Assembly (NCBI RefSeq): GCF_004364805.1
Contig: NZ_SOAP01000001.1
Coordinates: 1,178,001-1,242,000 of the forward strand
Direction of reading: 5' to 3'
DNA: 64,000 bases
Origin: Pelagimonas phthalicica
GTDB lineage: Bacteria > Pseudomonadota > Alphaproteobacteria > Rhodobacterales > Rhodobacteraceae
Numbering within the stretch: position 1 is the stretch's first letter; each line of letters starts with the position of its first letter. Below the pieces are notes generated by a model. The model was given only the letters and a program-made list of their open reading frames with translations. It ran no database searches and was not told the DNA's origin. A program made the position numbers and the translations under genes. This document shows, one piece after another, positions 17,830-25,969 of the stretch.

Positions 17830-18489
17830 ATGTCCCATATTACTCTTGTTCGTCATGGCCAGGCCAATACCGAGGCCCGCGATGAAACCAGCTATGACAA
17901 GCTCAGCGATCTGGGCTGGCAGCAAGCGCGTTGGCTGGGGGAGCATTTTCAGCAAACCGGCGAAGTGTTTGCCCGCACCTATACCGGCACCTTGCAGCGT
18001 CATATTGAAACGGCAGAGGGGATTGGCCCGGATTGCCCGACCGAGGTGGTGCGTGATCCGCGCCTGAACGAAATGCAATATTTCGACGTGGCGACCCGGT
18101 TGCAAGAACAGCATGGCCTGCCCATCCCGCAGGAACGCGAGGGGTTTATTGAACATCTGCCAACCCTGTTCACCTATTGGAAAGAAGGGCGGATCGAAGA
18201 TGTGCCCGAAACCTTTGCCCATTTCGAATCCCGCGTCAGCGACGTGTTGAACGAAATCGCGGCGGGTGAGGGCCGTGCGCTGGTCGTGACCTCCGGCGGG
18301 CTGATTGGTATGGCCATGCGGTTGATCATGCGGCTGGACATCGCCGCCATGTCCCATATGTGTCTGACGATCGAAAACAGTTCGCTGCATCGGGTGCAGC
18401 CCCTGTCGACCGGGCTGGCCATGACGCAATTCAACGCGATCCCCCATCTGGACACCCCTGCACGCGCCTTTGCCCGCACACATCTTTAG
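17830..18489 (+). CDS. Histidine phosphatase family protein
   Basis: Phosphoglycerate-mutase-like phosphatase. The catalytic LVRHGQANTEA sits at the N-terminus, the EMQYFDVATR segment holds the expected acid residue region, and VVTSGGLIGM near residue 157 supplies the second-histidine region, although here the usual SHG is TSGG, so the canonical second histidine appears replaced. The ATG at 17830 follows AAGGAG. Substrate unknown. Confidence 0.82.
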   Translation: MSHITLVRHGQANTEARDETSYDKLSDLGWQQARWLGEHFQQTGEVFARTYTGTLQRHIETAEGIGPDCPTEVVRDPRLNEMQYFDVATRLQEQHGLPIPQEREGFIEHLPTLFTYWKEGRIEDVPETFAHFESRVSDVLNEIAAGEGRALVVTSGGLIGMAMRLIMRLDIAAMSHMCLTIENSSLHRVQPLSTGLAMTQFNAIPHLDTPARAFARTHL

Positions 18490-18502
18490 GGTCACCGCCC
18501 CC

Positions 18503-18544
18503 AAAATTCATCGATGAATTTTGCAAGAATTTTGGAAAATTCTT
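18503..18544. repeat. Type 2 repeat: two 20-bp palindromes joined by GC
   Basis: AAAATTCATCGATGAATTTT (18503-18522), GC, AAGAATTTTGGAAAATTCTT (18525-18544). It lies 13 bases after the phosphatase stop. The second palindrome has a GG centre, the first is perfect. Confidence 0.85.
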
Positions 18545-18604
18545 GCGCCCAGCCGCGCGGTTGTGAACAGTCGCCTCCGTTCTAGCAAGCATCAAGGACC
18601 CACC

Positions 18605-19660
18605 ATGACCCATCTCTGGATTCGCGCCGAAAGCCGCCCCAATGAAGAACGCGTCGGCATCACACCCGAAGGTGTGGCGAAACTGATCGCCAAGGGCTTT
18701 CGCGTCACTATCGAATTCAGCGCCACGCGGATCCTGCCCAGCGCGGCCTTTACCGCCGCCGGGGCGGAACTGGCGGATGAAGGGTCTTGGCCGGATGCCC
18801 CTGCGGATGCGATCATCTTTGGTCTCAAGGAATTGCCTGAGGCGGACACACCGCTGATCCACCGCCATATCATGTTCGGCCATGCCTATAAGGGTCAAGA
18901 GGCCGGGGCACGACTGCTTACGCGCTTTACCGCTGGGGGTGGGGCGCTTTATGATCTGGAATATCTGGTGGATGATAACGCCCGCCGGGTCGCAGCCTTT
19001 GGCTATTGGGCGGGCTATGCCGGGGCGGCGGTCTCGCTCTTTGCCTGGGCGGCGCAGAAACAGGGCGGCATGTGCCCTCCGGTCTCCACCTGGCCCAATT
19101 CCGAAGCCCTGCAAGCGGAGCTGACCACCGCGCTGGATCGCGTCGGAACCGAGCGCCCCACCGCCATCGTCATCGGAGCCCTGGGGCGCGTTGGAACCGG
19201 CGCACGAGATCTTTGCAAGCAGATGGGTGTTGCCACAACCGATTGGGATATGGCGGAGACCGCCAGCGGCGGCCCCTTCCCCGAAATCCTGGAACATGAC
19301 CTGTTCTTTAATTGCATCCTCGCCGCCCCGGGCTGCCCGGTCTTTGTGCCAGACAGCGCCAAGACCGATTTGCGCCGGTTGTCAGTGATTGGCGATATTG
19401 CCTGTGATCCACAAAGCGAATTTTCCCCGATCAAGGTCTATGATCTGGAAACCAATTGGGCCCAACCCGTGACCCGCGCCTATGACGCCCCGCCGCTGGA
19501 TGTCATGGCCATCGACAATCTGCCCTCGCTTCTGCCTTTGGAATCTTCGCAGGATTTTGCAGCGCAACTATTGCCGCATCTCGAAGCATTGGACGATATC
19601 GACAGCGGCGTCTGGGGACGCGCCTTTGACACTTATACACAGCACAAGCCCGAGGTCTAA
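18605..19660 (+). CDS. Saccharopine dehydrogenase (lysine-side; LKR-type, AlaDH/PNT fold)
   Basis: Interconverts lysine plus 2-oxoglutarate and saccharopine. The protein opens with HLWIRAESRPNEERVGITPEG, the AlaDH/PNT-type N-terminal domain of Lys1/LKR, and has a nucleotide-binding segment IVIGALGRVGTGARDL near residue 182. At 351 residues it is single-domain. The next gene, 3 bases downstream, encodes the glutamate-side enzyme, so together they form the two steps from lysine to aminoadipate semialdehyde. Direction is probably degradative, as this group makes lysine via diaminopimelate; cofactor preference not determined. Confidence 0.88.
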   Translation: MTHLWIRAESRPNEERVGITPEGVAKLIAKGFRVTIEFSATRILPSAAFTAAGAELADEGSWPDAPADAIIFGLKELPEADTPLIHRHIMFGHAYKGQEAGARLLTRFTAGGGALYDLEYLVDDNARRVAAFGYWAGYAGAAVSLFAWAAQKQGGMCPPVSTWPNSEALQAELTTALDRVGTERPTAIVIGALGRVGTGARDLCKQMGVATTDWDMAETASGGPFPEILEHDLFFNCILAAPGCPVFVPDSAKTDLRRLSVIGDIACDPQSEFSPIKVYDLETNWAQPVTRAYDAPPLDVMAIDNLPSLLPLESSQDFAAQLLPHLEALDDIDSGVWGRAFDTYTQHKPEV

Positions 19661-19663
19661 ACT

Positions 19664-20791
19664 ATGACAATCCATTGGTGTGGCACCGGCCTGTCGGCCA
19701 TTCCCGGCCTGCGCCGCCTGATCAGCGCCGGTCACCCCGTGACGGTGTGGAACCGCACGATTGCCAAGGCCCAAGAAGCGGTTGGCGATCTGACGCAGGA
19801 TATTCGCGCCTTTGACAGTGACGCATTGGCCGGGGTCTTGCAGGCGGATGATGTCATCGTCTCGATGTTGCCCGGCGATTGGCACGTACCCTTGGCCGAA
19901 TTGGCAATCAGCAAGGGCGCGCATTTTGTGTCCTCGAGCTATATCGCGCCGGAAATGCGCGCGCTGGACAGCAAAGCCCGCGCCGCCGGGGTGCGCATCA
20001 TCAATGAGGTCGGGCTTGATCCGGGGATCGACCATCTGATGGCCCATGCGCTTGTGGCCGATTACAAGGCGTCGGGCGCTTACGATACTGAGAATGAGAT
20101 CAGCTTTACCTCCTATTGCGGCGGCGTGCCCAAGATCGCCAATGCCTTTCGCTACAAGTTCAGCTGGGCCCCTGTGGGCGTGCTCAAGGCGCTGCGCTCC
20201 CCCTCGCGGTCGATCCGCCATTTCTCGGAACTGAACGTGAGCCGCCCCTGGGACGCGATAAGCCGCTATGATGCGCCGCTGCCCGTGCCCGAAAGTTTCG
20301 AGGTCTATCCCAACCGAGATTCCCTGCCATTCATGGAGGAATACGGGTTTGAGGAGGCTTGGAAGGTCAAAGACTTTGTCCGCGGCACCTTGCGCCTGAA
20401 CGGCTGGGCCGACGCCTGGGCCGATATCTTTGCCGAAGCCGGCACGGCCAGCGATGCGCGTCTGGTCGAAATCGCCGATCAGCTTTTGGCGGAGAACGCC
20501 TATGAAGAGGGCGAGCCGGATCGCGTGGTGCTTTGCGTGGATCTGAAGGCCGAAAAGGACGGGCACGCGGTTTGGCACAAGACCTATGTCATGGATGCCT
20601 GGGGCGATGAGCGCGGCACCGCCATGGCGCGGCTTGTCTCGGTGCCGGTCTCCTTGGCGGTTGAGGCGGTGCTGAAACGCCAGATCCCGGTTGGCGTGAT
20701 GGCGGCCCCATCTGATCTGAAACTCGTCACCGAATGGATGGACGAGGTGCAAAGCCTCGCGCAGCATCTGATGGTTGTGGATCAGGTCTGA
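19664..20791 (+). CDS. Saccharopine dehydrogenase (glutamate-forming type)
   Basis: Cleaves saccharopine to glutamate and 2-aminoadipate-6-semialdehyde. Conserved blocks are WNRTIAKAQEAV after the Rossmann start, DDVIVSMLPGDWHVPLA, SSSYIAPEMRALDSKARAAG and NEVGLDPGIDHLMA, the saccharopine-binding signature, then SYCGGVPKIANAFRYKFSWAP. Only 3 bases separate it from the lysine-side gene. In animals and plants these are one bifunctional protein; here they are two proteins in one operon. Confidence 0.9.
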   Translation: MTIHWCGTGLSAIPGLRRLISAGHPVTVWNRTIAKAQEAVGDLTQDIRAFDSDALAGVLQADDVIVSMLPGDWHVPLAELAISKGAHFVSSSYIAPEMRALDSKARAAGVRIINEVGLDPGIDHLMAHALVADYKASGAYDTENEISFTSYCGGVPKIANAFRYKFSWAPVGVLKALRSPSRSIRHFSELNVSRPWDAISRYDAPLPVPESFEVYPNRDSLPFMEEYGFEEAWKVKDFVRGTLRLNGWADAWADIFAEAGTASDARLVEIADQLLAENAYEEGEPDRVVLCVDLKAEKDGHAVWHKTYVMDAWGDERGTAMARLVSVPVSLAVEAVLKRQIPVGVMAAPSDLKLVTEWMDEVQSLAQHLMVVDQV

Positions 20792-20818
20792 TACTCGGTC
20801 CTGCTTGAGAGCGCGGGA

Positions 20819-20868
20819 GCGAGAGGCCAGCCTCTCGCGCTCTCCGGAGTATTTTGACCAAGAAGAAG
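20819..20868 (+). repeat. Type 1 repeat: hairpin plus variant core after the saccharopine operon
   Basis: CGAGAGGC/GCCTCTCG stem with a CA loop (20820-20837), then GGAGTATTTTGACCAAGAAG (20847-20866). Hairpin then T-tract in the direction of the preceding genes makes a terminator role likely. Confidence 0.65.
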
Positions 20869-20911
20869 CATAGGCGTTTTCTTGAACGGAGAAGGCCCTT
20901 CTAGAGAGTTT

Positions 20912-20995
20912 CGATTAAAACCTGAAGCATCAGGCCGCATTTTACGCGTTGAAATCTATGATTTCCGGCAGCGTTAAATGTGTCAGGTTTAATCG
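20912..20995. repeat. 84-bp imperfect inverted repeat
   Basis: CGATTAAAACCTGA (20912-20925) is mirrored by TCAGGTTTAATCG (20983-20995) with one missing A. The 57-base interior contains further short symmetry. It lies in the convergent gap between the saccharopine operon and the CoA-transferase; it resembles a small palindromic repeat element. Confidence 0.6.
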
Positions 20996-21017
20996 ACAAC
21001 GCTTTAGCGGGGCCTTG

Positions 21018-22151
21018 TCACTCTCCCATGAGCTTTGGCGCGGGGCGATCCAGCACCAATTCCGCGTCTGAAAAGGTGATCGGGGTGCGCACGCCGGGGA
21101 TGCCTCCGGGGGAGATTTGCATGCCGCGGGCCTGGACCTGCGGGTCGGCAAAGACATCGGCCATATCGTTGATCGGCCCAGCCGGTACGCCCTGCGCTTC
21201 GCAAGCGGCCAAAAGGTCAGCCTTGCTGCGCTGAGCCGTAGCCGCCGACAGGCGCGCGATCATCGCATCGCGATTGGCGACCCGATCAGCGTTTTTCAGG
21301 TAATCCGGATCCTCTGCCATCTCTTCGAGCCCCAGCAAACCACATAGCCGCTGATATTGGCCGTCATTGCCGGTGGCGATGATGATATGACCATCCGAGC
21401 AGTCAAACACCTGATATGGCGTCAGATTGGGGTGGTAATTGCCGGTTCGCCCCGGCGGTGTGCCGGTGCTGAGATAGTTCATCGACTGATTGGCCATCGC
21501 CGCCACGGCGCAATCCAAGAGCGCCATATCGATATGCTGCCCCTTGCCGGTGCGTTCGCGCTGATAAAGCGCCGACAGGATCCCGCTGACCGAATAGAGC
21601 CCGGTAAAGAGATCGGTGATCGCCACCCCGGCACGCTGCGGCTGCCCATCCGGGTCGCCCGTGATCGACATAAAGCCGCTCATGCCCTGAATGATGTAAT
21701 CATAACCAGCACGATGCGCATAAGGCCCGTCCTGCCCAAACCCGGTGATCGAGCAATAGATCAAGCGTGGATTGAGCGCCGAAAGGCTCTCGTAATCCAT
21801 GCCGTATTTCTTCAACCCGCCGAGTTTGAAATTCTCGATCAGGATATCCGCATCTGCCACCAAGTCGCGCATCCGCGCCTGCCCGTCAGGGCTGGCGAGG
21901 TCGACCACCTCGGAGGCTTTGCCACGGTTGCAGGAATGGAAATAGGCCGCCGACTGATCGCCTTCGCGCTCGATAAAGGGCGGCCCCCATTGCCGTGTAT
22001 CATCCCCGGCCGGGGATTCGATCTTGATCACCTCAGCGCCAAGATCGGCCAGGGTCTGGCCCGCCCAGGGCCCCGCCAGAATGCGTGCCAGTTCAATGAC
22101 TTTCACACCCTCCAACGGGCCCTTGGGCGCCGAAACATCAGATGGCTTCAT
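21018..22151 (-). CDS. CaiB/BaiF family CoA-transferase (family III)
   Basis: Family III CoA-transferases move CoA between carboxylic acids through an enzyme-bound anhydride. The start LEGVKVIELARILAGPWAGQTLADLGAEVIKIE is diagnostic, followed by NRGKASEVVDLASPDGQ, LIENFKLGGLKKYGMDYESL and the GYDYIIQGMSGFMSITG region. At 377 residues it is normal length. The ATG overlaps the DsbA-like stop by four bases. Substrates are unknown; proximity to lysine degradation suggests a glutarate or short-chain role, but that is a guess. Confidence 0.9.
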   Translation of the reverse strand: MKPSDVSAPKGPLEGVKVIELARILAGPWAGQTLADLGAEVIKIESPAGDDTRQWGPPFIEREGDQSAAYFHSCNRGKASEVVDLASPDGQARMRDLVADADILIENFKLGGLKKYGMDYESLSALNPRLIYCSITGFGQDGPYAHRAGYDYIIQGMSGFMSITGDPDGQPQRAGVAITDLFTGLYSVSGILSALYQRERTGKGQHIDMALLDCAVAAMANQSMNYLSTGTPPGRTGNYHPNLTPYQVFDCSDGHIIIATGNDGQYQRLCGLLGLEEMAEDPDYLKNADRVANRDAMIARLSAATAQRSKADLLAACEAQGVPAGPINDMADVFADPQVQARGMQISPGGIPGVRTPITFSDAELVLDRPAPKLMGE

Positions 22152-22819
22152 TCGCCGAGTTTCTCGTCCAGCAAAGCTTTGAAATCAGCGTAGCTCATGT
22201 TCGAATAAAGCTCGCCATTGATCACAAAGGACGGGGTGGAACGGATCTCATCCTTGGTGGCGTTCTGCTGATACCAGGCCACCAGCGTCTGCAGCTTGTC
22301 ACCATCGGTCAGGCAGGCTTCGATCTGCTCACTCTCCATCCCGGCGAGGCGACCAATCTTGCGCAGCTCATCAGCAATCGCACCCTCGGAACCGGCCCGT
22401 GCCCAGGTGCTTTGGCCCTTCATCATCATATCGGTGATGCCAAAGAATTTCTCGGGCCCATCACAGCGTGCAATCATCGAGGCCCACATGCCGAACTTGT
22501 CGAAATAGACTTCGCGGAAGGTAAAGCCGATCTTGCCGGTATCGATATAATCCGCCTTCAGCTGCTTATAGGTGTTTTCATGGAAGGATGCACAATGCGG
22601 GCAGGTAAAGGAGGCGTATTCGATGACCTGAACCGCGGCGTCGGGATTGCCCTCAACCATTTCGATCACGCTCGAAGTATCCACATCAGCCGATTGCGCA
22701 TTGGCTGCACCCGGCAAGGCTGTCGAACCGGGGGTAGACGCGCCTTGCGTCATATACCAGGCACCGCCTGCCACCAGCGCCAGCGCAACCGCGCCAATGG
22801 GTAGAATCTTGTTCATCAT
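22148..22819 (-). CDS. DsbA-family thioredoxin-fold protein (exported)
   Basis: A periplasmic disulfide oxidoreductase. An N-terminal hydrophobic segment (ILPIGAVALALVAGGAWYM) acts as signal or anchor. The active site is CPHC in EYASFTCPHCASFHENTY, and the cis-proline loop is STPSFVING. This matches the thioredoxin_4/DsbA group common in alphaproteobacteria. The ATG at 22819 follows AGAGGA by about 10 bases; the ATG at 22828 is too close to it. Lies between the DciA-like gene and the CoA-transferase on the same strand. Confidence 0.88.
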   Translation of the reverse strand: MMNKILPIGAVALALVAGGAWYMTQGASTPGSTALPGAANAQSADVDTSSVIEMVEGNPDAAVQVIEYASFTCPHCASFHENTYKQLKADYIDTGKIGFTFREVYFDKFGMWASMIARCDGPEKFFGITDMMMKGQSTWARAGSEGAIADELRKIGRLAGMESEQIEACLTDGDKLQTLVAWYQQNATKDEIRSTPSFVINGELYSNMSYADFKALLDEKLGE

Positions 22820-22849
22820 CGGTAACATTTCCTCTGTAGCGGCACCGGT

Positions 22850-23359
22850 TTAACTCCGGTTACCTTTCGATATGACATTGCTGGCCAGCCGTTCAAGCGC
22901 TGCGCGAAGGGCCTCATCGGCAATCTCTTGCGCAGCGGCCTTGGCCTTGGCTTGCACTTCGGGGTTGGGTTTGGGTTTTTCCGCCTTTTTGCGATGGACA
23001 AAATCCACCTGCCCTTCGGCAAATCCGGTGGCGGCGGTTTGGGTCACGCGAATGCGGGCAATGGCGTTATAGCCGTACACCGCGTTGATCTTTTCGCGCA
23101 ACTCATCGCGTTTCATTTGCAGCAGCGGAGCATTCGCGCCATTGGTCAGAACCGACAGGGTCGCGCCGAATCCCCCGCGCCCATAGCTGATCTCGACCGG
23201 GCGCGACATGGCGGCGATATCGCTGCCGACAATCTCTTCCCAATGGGTCAACACCCGCGATTGCGCAAAACCACGGGCTTCGGACGCCTTGCGCACCTGT
23301 GCTTGCAACAGGTTGGACGTACGGGCAAAGCCATAAGTGGTTGTCTTGCGCGGCGACAT
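22850..23359 (-). CDS. DUF721 (DciA-like) protein
   Basis: DUF721 proteins include DciA, the ancestral loader of the replicative helicase DnaB in bacteria that lack DnaC. The N-terminal two-thirds show the KH-like domain (FAQSRVLTHWEEIVGSDIAA then GATLSVLTNGANAPLLQMKRDELREKINAVYGY). The C-terminus is Lys/Ala-rich and likely flexible. Divergent from mutY. Assignment to DciA function is by family, not by specific residues. Confidence 0.8.
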   Translation of the reverse strand: MSPRKTTTYGFARTSNLLQAQVRKASEARGFAQSRVLTHWEEIVGSDIAAMSRPVEISYGRGGFGATLSVLTNGANAPLLQMKRDELREKINAVYGYNAIARIRVTQTAATGFAEGQVDFVHRKKAEKPKPNPEVQAKAKAAAQEIADEALRAALERLASNVISKGNRS

Positions 23360-23471
23360 GGTGTGAATCCCTTATTCGGGCGCTATTGTAATGCGCTGCC
23401 CGTGGGGTGCCAGCCCCTACTCTTACTAATCTGCGTGATATCGCGCAGGAAACAGCGAAGGACATTCACCA

Positions 23472-24518
23472 TTGCGTGACCTCCCCAAAGCCAGTGACCT
23501 GCTCGACTGGTATGACCGCCATGCCCGTGATCTGCCCTGGCGCGTTCCTCCTGCGGCGCGTCTCGCCGGGGTTGCGCCTGATCCCTACCGGGTGTGGATG
23601 TCGGAAATCATGCTGCAGCAAACCACTGTGGTGGCGGTCAAAAGCTATTTCGAGGCCTTTACCGCGCGCTGGCCCACTGTGATAGACCTCGCCAATGCCG
23701 CGGACGAAGATGTCATGGCTGCCTGGGCCGGGCTGGGTTACTACGCCCGCGCCCGCAACCTGCTGAAATGCGCCCGCGTGGTCACCTCTGACTTTGATGG
23801 CACCTTCCCCAACGATCATGACACGCTACTGACCCTGCCGGGGATTGGCCCCTATACCGCCGCCGCCATCGCCTCCATTGCCTTTGATCAGCCCGAAACA
23901 GTGTTGGATGGCAATGTGGAACGGGTCATGGCGCGTATCTTTGACGATCACACCCCGCTGCCCAAGGCCAAGCCGGTCTTTCACGATTACGCTGCGCAAT
24001 TGACGCCAGAACTGCGCACCGGCGATTACGCTCAGGCGGTGATGGATCTTGGCGCCACCATCTGCACACCCAAAAACCCGGCTTGCGGCCTCTGCCCCTG
24101 GCGCGGCTCCTGTGCGGCCTGGACCGCCGGAACCGCCGCCGAACTGCCCAAGAAAGCCCAAAAGAAACGCAAACCCACCCGGTTCGGCATCGCCTATCTC
24201 GCCCGCCGCGTTGATGGGGCCTGGCTGCTGGAGCGCCGCCCCGACAAAGGACTGCTTGGCGGCATGCTGGGCTGGCCCGGCTCGGATTGGAACGAGGCCC
24301 CGAGCCCCGCCCCGCCCATCCGCGCCGAATGGAAAGAGCTGAACGCCGAAGCCCGCCACACCTTCACCCATTTCCACCTGCGCCTGAAAGTCCTGACCGC
24401 CCTCGTCCCCATGGATCGCAAACCCGATCAGGGCATGTTTGTCGAACCCGGCGAATTCAACCGCGACGACCTGCCAACCGTGATGCGCAAAGCCTATGAT
24501 CTCGCCAGCAAGGGATAG
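23472..24518 (+). CDS. mutY: A/G-specific adenine glycosylase
   Basis: Removes adenine mispaired with 8-oxoguanine. Catalytic Glu45 lies in MSEIMLQQT; the helix-hairpin-helix LPGIGPYTAAAIAS is followed by catalytic Asp146 in VLDGNVERV; the 4Fe-4S loop is CTPKNPACGLCPWRGSC. A shortened NUDIX-like C-terminal domain (LLERRPDKGLLGGMLGWPG) follows for 8-oxoG recognition. The start is a TTG at 23472 with GAAGGA nine bases upstream; no better start is in frame. Confidence 0.96.
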   Translation: MRDLPKASDLLDWYDRHARDLPWRVPPAARLAGVAPDPYRVWMSEIMLQQTTVVAVKSYFEAFTARWPTVIDLANAADEDVMAAWAGLGYYARARNLLKCARVVTSDFDGTFPNDHDTLLTLPGIGPYTAAAIASIAFDQPETVLDGNVERVMARIFDDHTPLPKAKPVFHDYAAQLTPELRTGDYAQAVMDLGATICTPKNPACGLCPWRGSCAAWTAGTAAELPKKAQKKRKPTRFGIAYLARRVDGAWLLERRPDKGLLGGMLGWPGSDWNEAPSPAPPIRAEWKELNAEARHTFTHFHLRLKVLTALVPMDRKPDQGMFVEPGEFNRDDLPTVMRKAYDLASKG

Positions 24519-24522
24519 GCCT

Positions 24523-24550
24523 TAGGGTCAAAACAATACATCCTGACCCC
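24523..24550. repeat. Collapsed remnant of the TA-flanked miniature element
   Basis: TAGGGTCA and, 12 bases on, CATCCTGACCCC: the two ends of the 9905 element joined with the interior lost. It sits 5 bases after mutY and directly before a type 1 repeat. Confidence 0.55.
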
Positions 24551-24553
24551 AGG

Positions 24554-24617
24554 TTTCTTTGGGCCAAAAATATCCCGGGGTGAATTGTCGCCTGCGACAA
24601 GAGGGGCAGCGCCCCTC
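24554..24617 (-). repeat. Dispersed repeat type 1, copy b
   Basis: Core GGGCCAAAAATATCCCGGG (24561-24579), then stems TTGTCGC/GCGACAA (24585-24600) and GAGGGGC/GCCCCTC (24601-24617). The hairpin-to-core direction is minus, but the adjacent genes mutY and alkB both run plus, so unlike other copies it is not placed downstream of a gene in its own direction. Confidence 0.75.
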
Positions 24618-24686
24618 CCCCGCCCAGCCTTGCCAAACCAAGCGACCTAACCCTAGGATGCTCCTGACAAAATCAGGAGTCCCGCA

Positions 24687-25820
24687 ATGGTTCCCGCTTC
24701 GCAAGTTGCCAAGTTCAGCTCGGCCCTGCCCTTCTTTCTGTCCTTCATCCTGCTCCCCCTGGTCTGGTTCGGCGCAATCATGGGCGGTTGGTGGGTGGTG
24801 ATCACCCCTCTGGTCACCTGGTATTTGTTCTCGGCCATCGACCTTCTGGTCGGCCTCAACACCGAAGACGCCGATCTCGATACCAGCGATGACCAGCTCT
24901 TCTGGTACAAACTCCTGACCCAAATCTGGGTGCCTTTGCAGTTCCTGACCATCATGGGTCTGGTCGCCTATGTGTCGCGCGCCGATCACCTGGGCGGTTG
25001 GGAGGTCTTTGGCGTCATGTTCGGAACCGGCGTGATGAGCGGCACTGTGGGGATCGTCTATGCCCATGAGCTCATGCATCAGCGCAACCGGTTCGAGCGC
25101 TGGCTGGGCGACATTCTCATGGCCATGGTGCTCTATTCACACTTCCGCTCCGAACATCTGCTGGTCCATCACCGCTATGTCGGCACGCCGCGCGACCCGG
25201 TCACCGCGCGCTATAACGAAGGTTTCCACCGCTTCTACCCCCGCGTTCTGCGCCAAAGCCTGCACTCGTCTTTCAAAGCTGAACGCGATCTCTTGGCGCG
25301 CAAGAACCTGCCCTGGCACAGCGCCAAGAACCCGTTCTGGCGCTATTGGGGCTTGCAAGGCGCAATGCTGCTTTGCGCGTTTTTGGTCGGCGGCTGGTAT
25401 GGGCTCTTCTTGTTTGCGATCCAGGCCGGCATTGCGATCTGGCAGCTTGAAGTGGTGAATTACACCGAACATTACGGGCTGACCCGCAAACATCTTGGCG
25501 ATGGAAAATATGAACATGTCATGCCCCGCCACAGTTGGAACGCCGCGCATAAGGCCACCAATTGGCTGTTGATCAACCTGCAACGCCATTCCGACCACCA
25601 TTACAAACCTGACCGGCGCTTTCCGCTGTTGCAAAACCACGACGAAGCCGAGGCCCCGCAACTGCCCTATGGCTATCCCTTCATGGCGGTCTACGCGATG
25701 ATCCCGCCGCTGTGGAAACGGGTGATGAATCCAAAAGTGCGGCGCTGGCGGCAGATGTATTACCCCGAAATCACCGATTGGTCCGCCTATAACAAGCACA
25801 AGACCCCAATGCCGCGCTGA
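24687..25820 (+). CDS. alkB: Alkane 1-monooxygenase (AlkB-type membrane diiron hydroxylase)
   Basis: Inner-membrane non-haem diiron enzyme that hydroxylates terminal carbons of alkanes. All histidine boxes are present: HELMHQ, EHLLVHHRYVGTP, NYTEHYGL and LQRHSDHHYKP. Several hydrophobic helices precede and separate them. At 377 residues it is close to the family length of about 400. No rubredoxin domain is fused at the C-terminus and no rubredoxin gene is adjacent, so electron delivery must come from elsewhere; the reductase at 10780 is one candidate. Substrate range is not known from sequence. Confidence 0.92.
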   Translation: MVPASQVAKFSSALPFFLSFILLPLVWFGAIMGGWWVVITPLVTWYLFSAIDLLVGLNTEDADLDTSDDQLFWYKLLTQIWVPLQFLTIMGLVAYVSRADHLGGWEVFGVMFGTGVMSGTVGIVYAHELMHQRNRFERWLGDILMAMVLYSHFRSEHLLVHHRYVGTPRDPVTARYNEGFHRFYPRVLRQSLHSSFKAERDLLARKNLPWHSAKNPFWRYWGLQGAMLLCAFLVGGWYGLFLFAIQAGIAIWQLEVVNYTEHYGLTRKHLGDGKYEHVMPRHSWNAAHKATNWLLINLQRHSDHHYKPDRRFPLLQNHDEAEAPQLPYGYPFMAVYAMIPPLWKRVMNPKVRRWRQMYYPEITDWSAYNKHKTPMPR

Positions 25821-25824
25821 CCCC

Positions 25825-25866
25825 AAATTCCGTGCACGGAATTTGCAAATTTCATCGATGAAATTT
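25825..25866. repeat. Type 2 repeat: two 20-bp palindromes joined by GC
   Basis: AAATTCCGTGCACGGAATTT (25825-25844), GC, AAATTTCATCGATGAAATTT (25847-25866), starting 5 bases after alkB. Both are perfect palindromes, yet their centres differ from the other copies, with matched changes on both arms. Confidence 0.85.
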
Positions 25867-25969
25867 GGGGCGCAGGCCGCAATGGTCGCAGTTCCGCTCT
25901 GGCGGGGTGACAAGGCTTGATTGCAGCGCTAGAAGGCGCGCAAACCGGACCTTTGTTAAGGAATGCATC

